64,000 bases of DNA from Hyperoplus lanceolatus (lineage: Eukaryota > Chordata > Actinopteri > Uranoscopiformes > Ammodytidae), in contig CM049396.1 of assembly GCA_026929865.2 (NCBI GenBank), forward strand, positions 20,648,501 to 20,712,500, read 5' to 3'. Within the stretch, counting starts at the first letter, position 1; the number at the start of each line of letters is the position of its first letter. Under the pieces are notes generated by a model. That model had not been told where the DNA came from, searched no databases, and saw nothing but the letters and a program-made list of their open reading frames with translations. Shown piece by piece: positions 49,801 to 62,020 of the stretch. A program made the position numbers and the translations under genes.

Positions 49801-50109
49801 ACTGCTGACTTCATTACATTGAGACAAATTGCACTTGTGATGTTGTTGGTATTGTTGTTGTTTTCAGACCATATTCAGTGTCATCACTCACAAGCAGGTT
49901 CATTTCATGTGGTTCACCAAAAGTGTAGTACTGTATGTGAAATAACTCAAATTAAATCACTTTATTCCAAATTCACAAGTGACATCCTAATATTCAACGG
50001 ACCATTAGTCTTCTTTATCCTTGACCTTGGCATTCTAATTTCCAGTGTCTTCAGTCTGCATGTTACAGCTTTAAAATTCCTGTGGAGTTGCCGTTTTCCA
50101 AAACCACAA

Positions 50110-50111
<2 letters not shown>

Positions 50112-50177
<66 letters not shown>

Positions 50178-50266
50178 ATGGATGGGGGGGGGGAGGCAAC
50201 ACAGATAGGACCAGGGGCATTTTCCCACTGAGTTTGCCGTGTGTGTGTGTGTGTGTGTGTGCGTGC

Positions 50267-50303
<37 letters not shown>
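50112..50303. repeat. Two long TG microsatellites
   Basis: TG tracts at about 50112-50175 and 50238-50303 (the second with a few CG interruptions), separated by a G-rich spacer. All open frames across this block on both strands are repeat artefacts. Confidence 0.95.
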
Positions 50304-50304
<1 letters not shown>

Positions 50305-52546
50305 CATGCTGGAAATTTAAAGAGCCCACTTCTCAGTACTCAGTATTACCAGCTCATTTAACAGTGGTGTATAATCCATCATTTTCCTACATTTTAATAA
50401 ACGTGCAGTTAAAAAGTGAGTCTGTGTTTACCCTTAGTGCTTGGTTTCACATTTTGCATATTGTATAAAAACAGAATTTAAGCGAGGGAATGGCAGCCCA
50501 TTTGTATTTTACAAAGGGATTAAAACAAACTTTGTTACACCTATACGTCCTGTTACAAACCCGCTCATCTGTCCACTTTCATTCATTCACAGAGACGTTC
50601 CTTGGTGCTAAATGCTTCCCACATTCATGTATCTTGTTTTTGTTAATGTGGTAAAAATGACCGAGTAGTGGACCTCACCTGCACCATCCTCAATGAAGTC
50701 ATGATAATCACCGTTATCATTTTAGTCCCAACAGTACATTCCAATGACGCATTGCACTTGGTAACGTTAATGGAAAGAAGGTTGAAATGTGTGTTCAGTG
50801 GAATCACTGGAATGTAGCACCTGGACATTAACATAGGCATCACACAACATTGCCAGTAAACTGTATCTGTTTAGGGTTTTCTCTCATGTGTATGAGGGTA
50901 ACAGTTAGTCATTGTCACTTGTTGTCTTCTATAAAAACCTGATGAAAATATGTACAATATCGTGTATGTAAGGACGAAGACCACTGAGAGGCTTTCTCTC
51001 TTTTGTCATTAAAGCAAATTCAACTCTGAAATAAATAATGTTGTCGTCAATTCTCAGCACATCAACATGGTTCTCAGAGATCAAAGACACCAGTAACAAA
51101 TCCAGTCCGACATGCCTTAGTATACGGACAATACATTTTTTTTTGTCACAATGGGATTATCTAGGGACAGGTGTGAAGAGCTTTCTCAAATCTGAATGCC
51201 TCGTGAAAGAGCTCAAGGCTGGAATATTTTGTGTGCCCATAAACTCGTCCTCCCGTTATTTTTTAGATCGGAAATAAGCAGTTGCCTTGAGGATGCCACA
51301 CTATTCAGTCAATCTAAAAGCAAATCATTGGTTAAGACCGGCTAATGGGATCTGTCCTGCTGTGAATTATTTGTTATAAAATAACTAACAAATATATGCT
51401 TGATATAAAATTGACATTGCAGTTAAAGAGGATCTATGTTTGCATGAGTTTTTCAAGCATTTCCCCTTACAAATGTATTTAATTAATGATATTTGCCTGT
51501 GCTCTTTATTCATTTTAACTGATAGTTTGCCTCAGTGCTTTGGGAGGTTATTATTGAGTTTATATTATTATTATAAAATAGCTGTTTACTTCAAGCTTCT
51601 TTGGGATTCCAGCAAAATCAATCCTCCCAGATTGAAGTTCAATATGAGAGCATGGAGGTTTTTTCATATCTAATGCTTCACCACTCAGTCACTGATTTCT
51701 CCCCAACATTTGACAGCTTGACTGCAGCAGACAGCTTGTAAGTCAGCAGCACCAATACAAACAGCATCCGACAGCAGAAATCTCCTCAGAAGGGATTGGT
51801 AATAAGAAGAGATCCCTGATTCAGAGCACAGGCCTTGTGGTTCATGCTCTGAGTGAGGAGGGTTGGGGCGCTGAGCTGCAGAGCAGGTCAGGGAGGGTAT
51901 ACGGATGAATGAGTCACATCGCCACCCTGTGGTGGTGACAGGTAAGACTGTTTACTGTTCTTACTGAACAGAGGGACAGCTATAACAGGGGCTTCTGTGC
52001 CATAGAGCTGGTCAGTCCGATTCTCACCAGAGATGATGATGGAGCTTTCAATTTCTGCAGTTTTTATCCTATTTTCTTCCCCTAATCTTTCAATCTCCAG
52101 TTGAGTTAAATTTTTATTTCCAAAGTAAACGTACTTTTTTGGACCTGCTTTTTTTTATTCTTTTTGATTTTGTTACTCAGAGTATTTTTCCCCCTGAATT
52201 TTAAATGAACAGTGAGGAGGGCTGTTAACGTAGTTTGTAGATGTATGCTCCTTAAGTTTAGTTTTATTTTGCTCTACACTATTTACAAAATGTGTCACAT
52301 TATTTAGATAATTGGACATATTTCCTCTTCTCCTCACACGCGTCTTCAGTTTTTGGAGAACATGGACGATCAAAACCAGGCCTTGTTTCACTTGAGTAAA
52401 CATGTTCTGAGCTTCGTCGCACCTCACCCTTCGCCTTGTTACCTGTGAGAACGCGAGGAAGACTCTGTCACCTAAAGACCCTCCAGTTGACTGTTGCGTG
52501 ACTGCACAACCCTGACGCATCTGCAGAAGACAAGACTGCGGCAAGA
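50304..52546 (+). other. oxtr upstream region and 5' leader
   Basis: The sequence upstream of the receptor start codon. The last roughly 250 bp are GC-richer and likely include 5' untranslated leader. No confident TATA box, and no non-coding exon can be fixed without transcript data. Confidence 0.4.
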
Positions 52547-53474
52547 ATGGAAATGATCTCAAATGAAAGTGACTTTTGGCAATTGAACGAATCCTGGGGA
52601 AACTCCAGTCTCTCCAACGGGACCGGGTGGTTGAATCGGACGAACCCTCTGAAGCGAAACGAAGAGGTGGCCAAGGTGGAGGTGACAGTACTCGCCCTGG
52701 TGCTGTTTCTGGCGCTGACGGGGAACCTGTGCGTCCTGCTGGCCATCCACAGCACCAAGCACAGCCAGTCCCGCATGTATTACTTCATGAAGCACCTGAG
52801 CATCGCCGATCTAGTGGTGGCGATCTTTCAAGTGCTGCCTCAACTTATATGGGACATCACATTCCGCTTCTATGGACCAGACATCTTGTGCAGGTTGGTG
52901 AAATACCTGCAGGTCGTCGGGATGTTCGCCTCCACCTATATGTTGGTGTTGATGTCCGTGGACAGGTGTTTGGCCATCTGTCAGCCTCTGCGTTCTCTGC
53001 ACAGGAGAAAAGACCGAATCTATGTCATATTTACCTGGCTCCTGAGCCTGCTTCTCAGTGTCCCGCAGATGTTTATTTTTTCCCTGGTCGAGGTTGGCTC
53101 TGCCGGATCAGGAGTGTACGACTGCTGGGGTGACTTCGTGAAGCCTTGGGGAGCCAAAGCTTATATCACATGGATCAGTCTCACCATCTATATCATTCCG
53201 GTGGCAATACTGAGCATTTGCTATGGGCTGATAAGCTTCAAAATATGGCAGAACTTTAGACTGAAGACCAGGCGGGAGCAGTGTATAAGCCTGACGCCCA
53301 AATCCTCCAAAAGCAACACACTGGCCCGCGTGAGCAGCGTTAAGCTCATCTCCAAGGCGAAGATAACTACAGTGAAAATGACCTTTGTGATCGTTTTGGC
53401 TTATATCGTCTGTTGGACCCCCTTTTTCTCTGTCCAGATGTGGTCTGCGTGGGATCCAGCGGCGCCCCGTGAGG
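52547..53474 (+). CDS. oxtr: oxtr coding exon 1: N-terminus to end of helix 6 / loop 3
   Basis: It encodes residues 1-309 plus one base of codon 310, from [10 protein letters not shown] to WDPAAPRE. The donor gtaggt is at 53475. The open frame runs past the donor to 53584, but the conserved helix 7 is found only in the downstream exon, so the splice is well supported. Confidence 0.96.
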
Positions 53475-54109
53475 GTAGGTTGCATTTTTATTTCACCTTT
53501 CAAAGTTGTATTCCCAATAAAGAGTGTGCTCCAATGTTGCGCAAATGCTGCTCATGCTGTCATTTCGCAGCTGAAACATTTTGAAACACTTACATACTTC
53601 CTTTCCCCCACTGTCTTGTAAAATTTTCAGGGTAAAATTGCCCACTGGGAATTAATTAATGATGATTTTTATGATGCAACTGTTGTTATGCGTATAAGTG
53701 ATCTTTACGCACGAGGATGCCTACTGTGGCGTATCCAGTTGGTGCAACAGAAAAAAGTAATAACAATTTTAGAGAAATGTTTAATTTTTTTCCTCATTTT
53801 AGAGGGTTAGGCTGTGTAGTTCTATGGATGACTCATTTGCAACTGCGTCCTGCTTTTTAAGTATAAGGTATTAACCCAGCCAGGGTGCGGTGCCATGCAG
53901 TGGTTTGCAGATGACTAGAGTGACTGAACTGAAGCTCTGGCCGATCACAGTGCAGGAAAACTTGAAAAGAAAAATCTATAAGTAAATTGGACAAATACAT
54001 CTTTCTGCTGAAGACACAAGTTATTTTAATTGAGTATACACCATCATTGTGTTTGATTTATGAGCAACTTCGATAGAAAACTATCTCTAAAATGCAAAAA
54101 TACACAATT

Positions 54110-54182
<73 letters not shown>

Positions 54183-57100
54183 GTACATTACGTCCTCCCT
54201 GTCGCCAAGACACCACATTTCGAAACACATTATTATAAAATGCAGTCATTTCCAAATTGATGGACAGGTCTCACTTCACACGACTAATCATTTTAATCTA
54301 TCGGTTTGTTTGTTTGTTAATGTGTTCTGATGTTGTGTGCTGTTCCATTTGTTTCAGAGATGCAGACCAGGTACAACAAACATGTGGGTTATTTTGTTTT
54401 TAATAGGCTATTCTAAGCGCCTGTTGTGTGATAAGGACAATATGCAATGACGTCTTTAAAGTGCAAAAGCTGCGTTCAGAATTGTACCTCTGACCCTCTT
54501 CACGCTGCAGAGACCGACTGACGGCTAATCATTAATCAAATTAGTGTGCGCCACCACGCGCCAAGCAGCTTGTATGTAGCCCTGTGGGGCACTCCGGAGT
54601 GCGTCAGTGACATTTAACCACCATTTATCGATCCGCTGGACCTTGACCACACCCATTTAAGAACAGAAGACTTAATGTGAATATTAGATCTTACAAAGTA
54701 TTTGCTTTGTGCCTTTTCACTCCATCCATTATTTCAATACATCCAGAGAGAACTAGGCAAAGCAAAAGGCCCAACTTGAGTAATACGCATGAACACTAAA
54801 TACTGTATATGTTAAATCTTATTGCGGCTACTGTATACTTGGCTTGTAGTGTAATAATATTTATTGTTCTGGAAGCGTGAAGGGTTAATCTAATTAGAGC
54901 TATACATTTGAAGACTTTGCAGAATAACATTTGGATATTGAATATGTGAAAGAAAAGGAAGCTTACCTCAAAGAAGATACACATGGCTACACAATACCAT
55001 GGCAAGTCATGGTATTTTCTCAAACAAAATGTAACAATATCATTTTAAAATATCAGTTTATTTTTAACATAAACAGATAAAAATAACAAAAATTTGCTGC
55101 AAAATAGGGCAATAATGTCCAGGTGTGTCTTGTGGAGTTGGGATTAAACAGACGTTGGTGTTTCATACCTATGCGACTGTGGCTTTGTGTGCAAGGTTGC
55201 AGCCGACAAGCCGCATTATTCACACCAGCTATTTACATTTTGCAGCTGAACAGTTGCACAACAATACAATGAGCTGTCATCCAATTCTTCAAAGATCAGG
55301 AGGCACATTGCAGGATGCAATGAGGTAATGATAGTGATTTGCCCTCTGACACCACGTCTCACACTGAAACTTATAGTGGTCAGGAAACAGCTACAAAAGT
55401 GCCCCAGCCCTAAGATAGAGACTCATTCCATTTGTTTAGCTGCGCCTGAGTTGTAGCGCATGGGAGGAGGCTGGTGGCTTTCGTCCACGTGAACAGCACT
55501 CAGAAAGGCCTGAGTTGTTAGATACACGTGCCAGTGTTTGTGTACGATAGATAGGCGGAGGTGTCACCTGTGTGTGTGCAGATAAAGTGTCCAATAAAGT
55601 CAGCAGACTACACAGCTCAGAACCAAAAGCCCTTAAAGGAAGAACCTCTGCATTGCAAAGACGTGTTTCAATATTCATGATGCAAACAAACAGATGTAAT
55701 GAAGTCAATTTGGAACAGCTACCTGGGCATAGTAATGTGTTGACAGAACAGACTGTACCTTTAGGTTATCTACCAATGAGGAGCATATTCGGTACAATAA
55801 CAATGATTATAACTGTGTAATCACTGCTTATGAGGCAACCTGCTGACTTATAGCAAATATTTAGATAACAAACAGAGATCGTAATCTAAATATTTAATAT
55901 GGGCCATTTAGTATAATCAATTTTTTCATAAGGTTATCAAACAAAAAATTACCAGAGAACCAGGGTTAGGACAATGGTTAATCCAGATTCACCTATTAAA
56001 GACATTTCAATATAAACAGAGGTTTACTATTTCGAAGGTTGCACTCTTGTCATTAAAAGGCCAATCTGAGCAGACCCAGCATGTGATTTTGAGTCTATAC
56101 ACCGGATCCAACAGACTCTTTACTTTAGTAATTATGTCTCCTATAAGGAATGATTCTTAAATAATTTGTGACAATCAACAAACAGGTGTACTTTGACAGT
56201 TTGGGATATATACATATTTGCTTTCTTGTTAAGAGTGAGATGAGAAGCTGTCCTGGCTCTATGCAAAGATACTTTTGGCTTTGTTTCTTGGCCTTGGCCT
56301 ACTGACTTCCTTTAATTTCCGCTATAGTAACCGAGCCAAGAAATACCCAGCACAAAGCCCCACGTCCACGACAAATTATTGTTTTTACACTACCAGAAAA
56401 AACAATAATAAATAAATATGACGTGTTAAATATTGAATGTTGGAGGTGCTGGTGGGGGGATTTTGTTCCCTTTGGCCAGAGCCAGACTAGCTGTTTCCTT
56501 CTGTTCCCAGGCTTCTTGCCAAGCTAAACTAACCTATTGCTGGCTTTAGAGTCACAATTACTGTGCAGATGTGAAATAGTGGTATCAATCTTCTTATCTA
56601 ACTCTCATCAAGAAAAGAAAACAAGCATTTGGCACTATGCCTTAAGCCCAAATTGGACCAATGGTGTAAGACACGGACCCTTTCGGTGCATGAAATTGTG
56701 ATCCTTAGATAATTCGGTGTCATCTTTATAGATGCTCAAACTATTGAAATATTGAGTCAATTGCAATTATTGTTGCACCTTGGATTTCCCATGAAGGAGC
56801 AAAGGTTAAAACCTTTCACAGAGATGACTATTACCATTTGGCTTAGCAATACATTTTTTAGAAATGTCAGAAGACGGTAAAATGGCTCATTGCGCTAAGC
56901 TTTGACACAGTGACAGAGACCGTGGCGTGTGCAATTTCACATTCAACAGCCAGACAGATTTCATTATGTAGAGGACAAGTACATCCAAAGGTTAAACCCT
57001 GACTCAGAGATACTCACAAAAGCTCCCCAAAAATCTGTGAAAACAAACATCTCGCACTGCTGAGCCTGGTGCCCCCCTGGGACACTGACTCACATTGATT

Positions 57101-60100
57101 CTTATGCAGTGCCCGATTGACACAACAATCAGTCTAAGATCCAAGTGCTGCAATATGTTTATTTACAATATATGTCGCTTCCTAAATAGATGTTGTTACA
57201 GGCAGTTAGAAAAGCAAAGCAGTGTCATATGTACAAAGGCCTCTCTGAGCAATTCTACTTAATGTAAGTTAGATCACAGTAAATGCTAGTTTACTTTCAG
57301 GGAACAAGAATGACGCGAGACGTTATTGTGGACATCTTTTGGACATCTTTTAGTTAACCACGGATAACCTCCCAGATGAACTGATTCAATTAATAAGACT
57401 TTTTAACTATCCAGACCAAAACATTGTATTCCTTTTTAAGTATGATATTTACATCTGCATAATATATTGTTTGTATCAAACACAAAGACTTTAGGGGGGT
57501 GCCCACTGGTGGTCGGGGGGCCCTTAGCAACCGCTTAGATCGCTTATGCCTCGGGCCAGCCTTGGCCGTGACAGTTGACAGATGTACCACACAGGGGATG
57601 ATGAATCATCCTTCTTTTTTAGTGCCTTAAGATTTGACAAGAGTCGCAAGATTTTGGTGATAGCTACCCCTATTATTCAAATTAGATAGGCTCTGCTCTC
57701 ATTCACCATTTTAAAATGTTTGATACTTCCCAAATGGTATTCACTTTTTCCAATGCAGTGTATTCCTCAATCCTCTTCAGCACCATTATAGTGAATATAA
57801 GAGTAAGTTGATGCATTGCTTACCCTTTTAATTTTTTTTTCTACTTTTCTTTTGCCATATCAGCAAGTTAACACCTTTTTGTAGGTAATTTAATAAATGA
57901 GCATTTTCTTGGATATGTTAAGATATAGTTTCGGTATACACAATACAACATTTTTTATTTGCCAATTTCATTTGTTCTTCTGAAAGATAACAACAGCTCT
58001 TACTCAAAAGTAGATTATAAAACCTTTGACATAATAGTGGAATGGGTAAATGAATGATCTAAAATCAAATTAAACAAGTGTTTTAGTCTCATAAATCAAG
58101 CCCCTAATGGCTGATGATCAAGGCTTATTAATAATGCGTGTGACTTTCGTGCCCTGCCAGATATCATTTAGGCTCAGGGACAGTGATTGGAGATGACAAG
58201 AGAACAGCAGGAGCGCAGACAGGAGAGAAAGATTAGCTATCAGCAACAAGAGGGTAAATATGGGATGTCACATGATGTGAACCAATTACATGAATCCAAA
58301 ACCAATTTTCCAAATGTCAGTAGGATTGTATATTTGAAATGTCACCGAACGCGCAGGTCACTTTCCGTGATATTTCACCACGACACTGTGTGAGAAACAT
58401 TTCACAAAAGGGTTTTTTTTGCTAGAATTTCCTTTGTTGCCTGTTTTGCTTGTTTGAACAGAGCAGCTTCTAAGTTAAGTGGTGTTTATTTATCACTCTT
58501 GGAGATGCAAGTATCATCAAACGCCCATTTCTCAAGGTCAGCTTGTAATACTTCTAACTCATTCTACATTGGCATTTTTCATCAATCATTAACCAATGGG
58601 TTTGAGACAATTTGAGTCTGCAGCTGTGCTAGCTACTACCTATTGTGCTGAGCTAAAAATGTTCAATCTTTAATTCTAACATATTAGCAGCATGATTACT
58701 TTTGCTAATGAGTTATACACACATTGCACAGCTAAGGCTGATGGGAAATGTATTATTTCTGTAATTTTGACCTGATACGTTTTTCTTGTATAAAAGTAGG
58801 GAATCGCCAAAATTGTTACAATCAATGCCAAATTTTGAAGTGTTCAACTAAACCTCAAGTCAACCTCTTGGTGGTGCTAGATGAAGAGTCAGGTGCTCAG
58901 TTTACAGAGATTCATCTTCTGGGGACCTTAGATATCTTTACTAAAATTCTTGACAGTTTATCTAATAGCTTGAGATACTGAAGGATGTACCCGCCATCCC
59001 TACAAGTATGCCACTAGAATGGCTAAAAAGTATTAATTGAGATAAAAATGTAATTAAATAAATGGGGGAGATCCGGGTAAAGTGAGACACTTTTTACATT
59101 TGCTCAACCTTTAAGCAAGCTAAAATGATTTGTCAGTAAACTTTACACATTTCCCATTAATTCATGATGTTTCCTAGCAATGGAAATTATCAGAATGGAT
59201 TCAGAACGAAGGGCAGTGAAAATATGATTGTTTTAAAAAAAGTTGTCTTGTGTCTCACTTTACCCCAGCTTAGGGGTAAACTGAGACAGACCAAAGAAAT
59301 CAAGGGGGTAAACAGATCCACTTACTTTTTCCACTCTGAAACTATCATAACAACACATGTTGTAACAGTTAGAATCCTGACAGCTAGCTAACATATGCCA
59401 GAATGAATGTCGGACTAGTAGCAGAATCATGGGGTTTGGTCAATTAAGCACATTTTGTTTCTAACCACTTGAAAGTAACTGCTCAAATACAACATATAAT
59501 TCATACTGTTTTAATTAACATTCAAATGACAGATAGAACCAGTTAGATTTAAACACTGTCTGGGGGTCAGAACACATGACCCATAGAACCAGCTAGTGTC
59601 TGGGGATCAGAGCAAAGGACAATCAGAACCAGCTAGCCAGAACAGCCTGGGACTCAGAACACAGGACCAGACCCACCTGTGATTTTCCATCTTTTGAGTC
59701 TTTGATTAATATTTTTCTGCATTTGTATTGTAGATAATGATTATGGATCATTAATTGAATTGAATATTACATAGAGTCCATTGATGTAATAGGTCATTCT
59801 TCTGTCCCCCACATACATACCTGCCAAACCATGCCCTTGCTTACACCCCTTCAACCTTTCAACCCCCACCTCCAGCCCGCATTGTCTTTTGTCTTATTCA
59901 AACTAGTCTCCTTGCTAAATATAATGGATTCATTAAAAGAGGGCACAGACACTGTCTCACCTTACCCCACAGTATTTGTCTCACTTAACCCCACCACCAC
60001 AATTTGAGAGAAAACTACCTCTCTTAGCAATTCAGGCTAATTTTCAGTTAGCATCATCACATGGTTTAAATGTTGGTAGTTCATCAACATGTATGATATA

Positions 60101-60829
60101 CGTTGTTCTACCTGAATCTATTTACTTTGGCACAATAGATGATTACATTGACAGCAAAAAAATAAAAATTTGGTGGAGAAAAAAATGCTTACAACAGCAC
60201 CATGAGGTCTTCTCCTTCATAGCCAAGGGTAAATGGGAAGGGCTTGAAAACATAATGCTCACATGACCAAAAATGTTCCGTTGCCTTGATACAGTGGGTG
60301 TCTCACATTACCTGATGTCTCACATTACCTTGTTCTCCCCTACATTTAAAAAAGCCAAAAAAAAAATAATGTGTGCATACAAACTCATACATTTTGTAAA
60401 TACTTTTTGTTAGAGTGTGTGATACAAATGGAAGTGGGAAAACATTCAACCGGACACTTACACTTTTACTTATTTCATTTAATGCTTTGACAGGGAAAGA
60501 AGAAACTGCTGGTTCTTTTTTTAATGTCACAGCCCAGTAACCTTTCCACTCTCCTGTCTCTCTTATCTCCTGCAGCCATGCCCTTCATCATCTCCATGCT
60601 GCTGGCCAGCCTCAACAGCTGCTGTAACCCCTGGATCTACATGTGCTTCGCTGGGCATCTGTTCCAGGACTTTAGGCAGAACTTTATGTGCTGTTCCACT
60701 CGCTACCTCAAGTCATCCCAGTGCCGCTGTGAGCGTGACTTTGACTCCAGTCACAAGAGCAACTCCTCAACGTTTGCCGTTAAGAGCACCAGCAGTCAGA
60801 GGAGCATCACACAGACTTCAACCACTTAA
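52547..60829 (+). CDS. oxtr: Oxytocin/isotocin receptor (two coding exons, complete)
   Basis: A class A seven-helix receptor for isotocin, the fish oxytocin, at the cell surface. Family members signal mainly through Gq and phospholipase C. Exons 52547-53474 and 60576-60829 join in phase 1 to give 393 aa (human OXTR 389). Seen: five N-glycosylation sequons before helix 1 (N6, N14, N19, N24, N30), D88 in helix 2 (LSIADL), disulfide cysteines C115 and C193, the DRC motif at 139-141, the invariant third-loop to helix-6 stretch [18 protein letters not shown] in helix 6, NPWIY at 327-331, likely palmitoylated C348-C349, and a Ser/Thr-rich tail ending TQTSTT. The start ATG gives the usual teleost N-terminus. 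The intron after helix 6 is at the conserved vertebrate position. Oddities are a longer second extracellular loop ([12 protein letters not shown]) and Ser295 in TPFFSVQMW. Very closely matches teleost isotocin receptors. The paralogue (a or b) cannot be decided here. Confidence 0.96.
54113..54180. repeat. AT microsatellite
   Basis: About 67 bp of uninterrupted AT dinucleotides in the oxtr intron. Confidence 0.97.
59065..60340. mobile_element. TA-flanked DNA transposon with iterated GTCTCAC motifs
   Basis: Ends ggggagatccgggtaaagtg and, at the right end reversed, ggggagaacaaggtaatgtg; TA follows the right end at 60341-60342. Seven copies of a TGTCTCAC(T/A)TTACCCC-like motif are present in both orientations. 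Near 60140-60266 the + strand reads [20 protein letters not shown] then [20 protein letters not shown] and a stop, which looks like a transposase C-terminus. The remainder of the protein is lost. TA flanks suggest Tc1/mariner or pogo type (inference). Confidence 0.65.
59533..59671 (+). repeat. Imperfect minisatellite, three units
   Basis: Units of about 50-60 bp share agaaccagctag, ctgggg(a/g)tcagaacaca and ggacca-like blocks. It lies inside the TA-flanked transposon. Confidence 0.7.
60576..60829 (+). CDS. oxtr: oxtr coding exon 2: helix 7 and cytoplasmic tail
   Basis: It completes codon 310 (A) and continues [20 protein letters not shown]. After NPWIY come helix 8 ([12 protein letters not shown]), the CC palmitoylation pair, a cysteine-containing linker and the conserved KSNSS and SSQRS phosphorylation-type clusters. 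It stops with TAA at 60827-60829. Confidence 0.96.
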
Positions 60830-61448
60830 GAGCCACCGCCCTCGCTTCCCCTTTGTGGAGCTGCCCACCCCTGCTTTACCTCACATCCCTTCAGTCACCC
60901 ATTCAATATCTAGCAGTTCAACTCCTCTCCAAAACCTCTCGATATGAGGCTTAGTGTTCAAGCCCAGACGGAAAGAAAGTATTTTACAGTGTAAAGGGGA
61001 AATGGAATTGTGAAATAGTAAAAATGTATTGAATGTTATTAAGATGTGCAATGTTTTTTATATCAAATGTATGTGATAATCATGGACCAAGATGAGCAGT
61101 CTCTGCTCGTTTTGACATTTTTCTTGTTTTTTATGTACAGTATATATTAACATATTTGCCTCGCAGAGAAAGAAGATGAAAAAATAAATTTGGATGTTTT
61201 TTTTTAAGGTCTGTCAACCTTGACCGAGCACACTTTAGACTCAGTTATTGTCACCAGCAACGCTCATGTACCCTGTTTGTCTGTGTTATGATGAAGTGCT
61301 CACCTGTTATGAATATTATGTATGATGTTGTTCACTTTGTTACATCGTCAATGGTTTGCATACATGTCAACTGTTACTTGAGATATTGTTCTATGTGAAA
61401 TGTAATGACTATCACTGGTAAATATTTTTAAAAAGTAAAGAAAATAAA
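60830..61448 (+). other. oxtr: oxtr 3' untranslated region with poly(A) signals
   Basis: AATAAA is found at 61183-61188 and 61443-61448. T-rich sequence follows each. No other gene is seen. Confidence 0.6.
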
Positions 61449-61828
61449 GAAAGAACTAATGAAGCAAAAATGCACTGCCAACTTTTTTTTTTATTTACAT
61501 CTTGCTGATTCTCATTAGAGCTCCTATTCCCTCCTGGTTTGGCTTAAGAAATCCTTGGCATGGCTCGCTGGAAATGTTTTATGGTGGATGTTTGTGCACA
61601 CTGAATCAATAACATCACTGAGTTCCAGAAAATTATTTGGCAGCACATTGAAACTTTTAACATCCTGTTCACCTCAGCCCCAAAATGCATTATTGGGTTG
61701 AGGCCTGGGGAATGTGCCTACCACTGCAGTGAACTTAAAGTGACTCATGTCTATGGAGATATTTGGAGGCAAAAAATGTTCTGTGAAAGGGTGCAATATC
61801 CTGCAGGAAGTGACAACAATGATAATTT

Positions 61829-62020
61829 ATTAACCTTTATTTATACAGGTAAATCCCATTGAGACCGAAGACTCTTTTACTCTTTCACACGAGGCAAGGT
61901 GGGTGAAGTGTCTCGCCCAAGGACACAACAACCATGACACAGGTGGCAGGGCGGGGATCGAACCTCCAACCCTTTGATCATCAGCCGACCCGCTCTACCA
62001 ACTGAGCCACTGTCGCCCTG
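61829..62020 (-). repeat. tRNA-derived SINE with head, reverse strand
   Basis: Read on the minus strand it begins gggcgacagtggctcagttg and carries A box (tggctcagttggtagagc) and B box (ggttcgatccccg). The core gttgtgtccttgggcgagac and the tail atgggatttacctgtataaa then taaaggttaataaa follow. It is the most complete copy in the window and defines the family of the 23251-23438 fragment. Confidence 0.85.

Larger units (their letters stand above)
53475..60575 (+). other. oxtr: oxtr intron, 7.1 kb
   Basis: It contains an AT microsatellite (54113-54180), a short repeat fragment near 57490-57560 (cccttagcaaccgcttagat, cgcttatgcc), a three-unit minisatellite (59533-59671) and a TA-flanked transposon (59065-60340). 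The rest is unrecognised. The splice acceptor is tcttatctcctgcag. Confidence 0.85.

Noticed and set aside
50063-50329. Cys-Val and Thr-His repeat open frames
   Set aside because: These are translations of TG/CA microsatellites.
52576-53133. 185-codon open frame overlapping oxtr exon 1 in another frame
   Set aside because: It is a shadow of the GC-richer receptor exon. It has no domain, and the receptor frame explains the conservation.
53475-53584. Reading oxtr exon 1 through to a stop at 53584
   Set aside because: That would remove helix 7. A good donor at 53475 and a matching downstream exon with NPWIY show that splicing occurs.
54058-54260. Tyr-Ile repeat open frames
   Set aside because: Translation of an AT microsatellite.
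61829-62020. A tRNA gene, because of the A and B boxes
   Set aside because: The sequence after the B box continues into a SINE body and LINE-like tail, and no complete cloverleaf closes.
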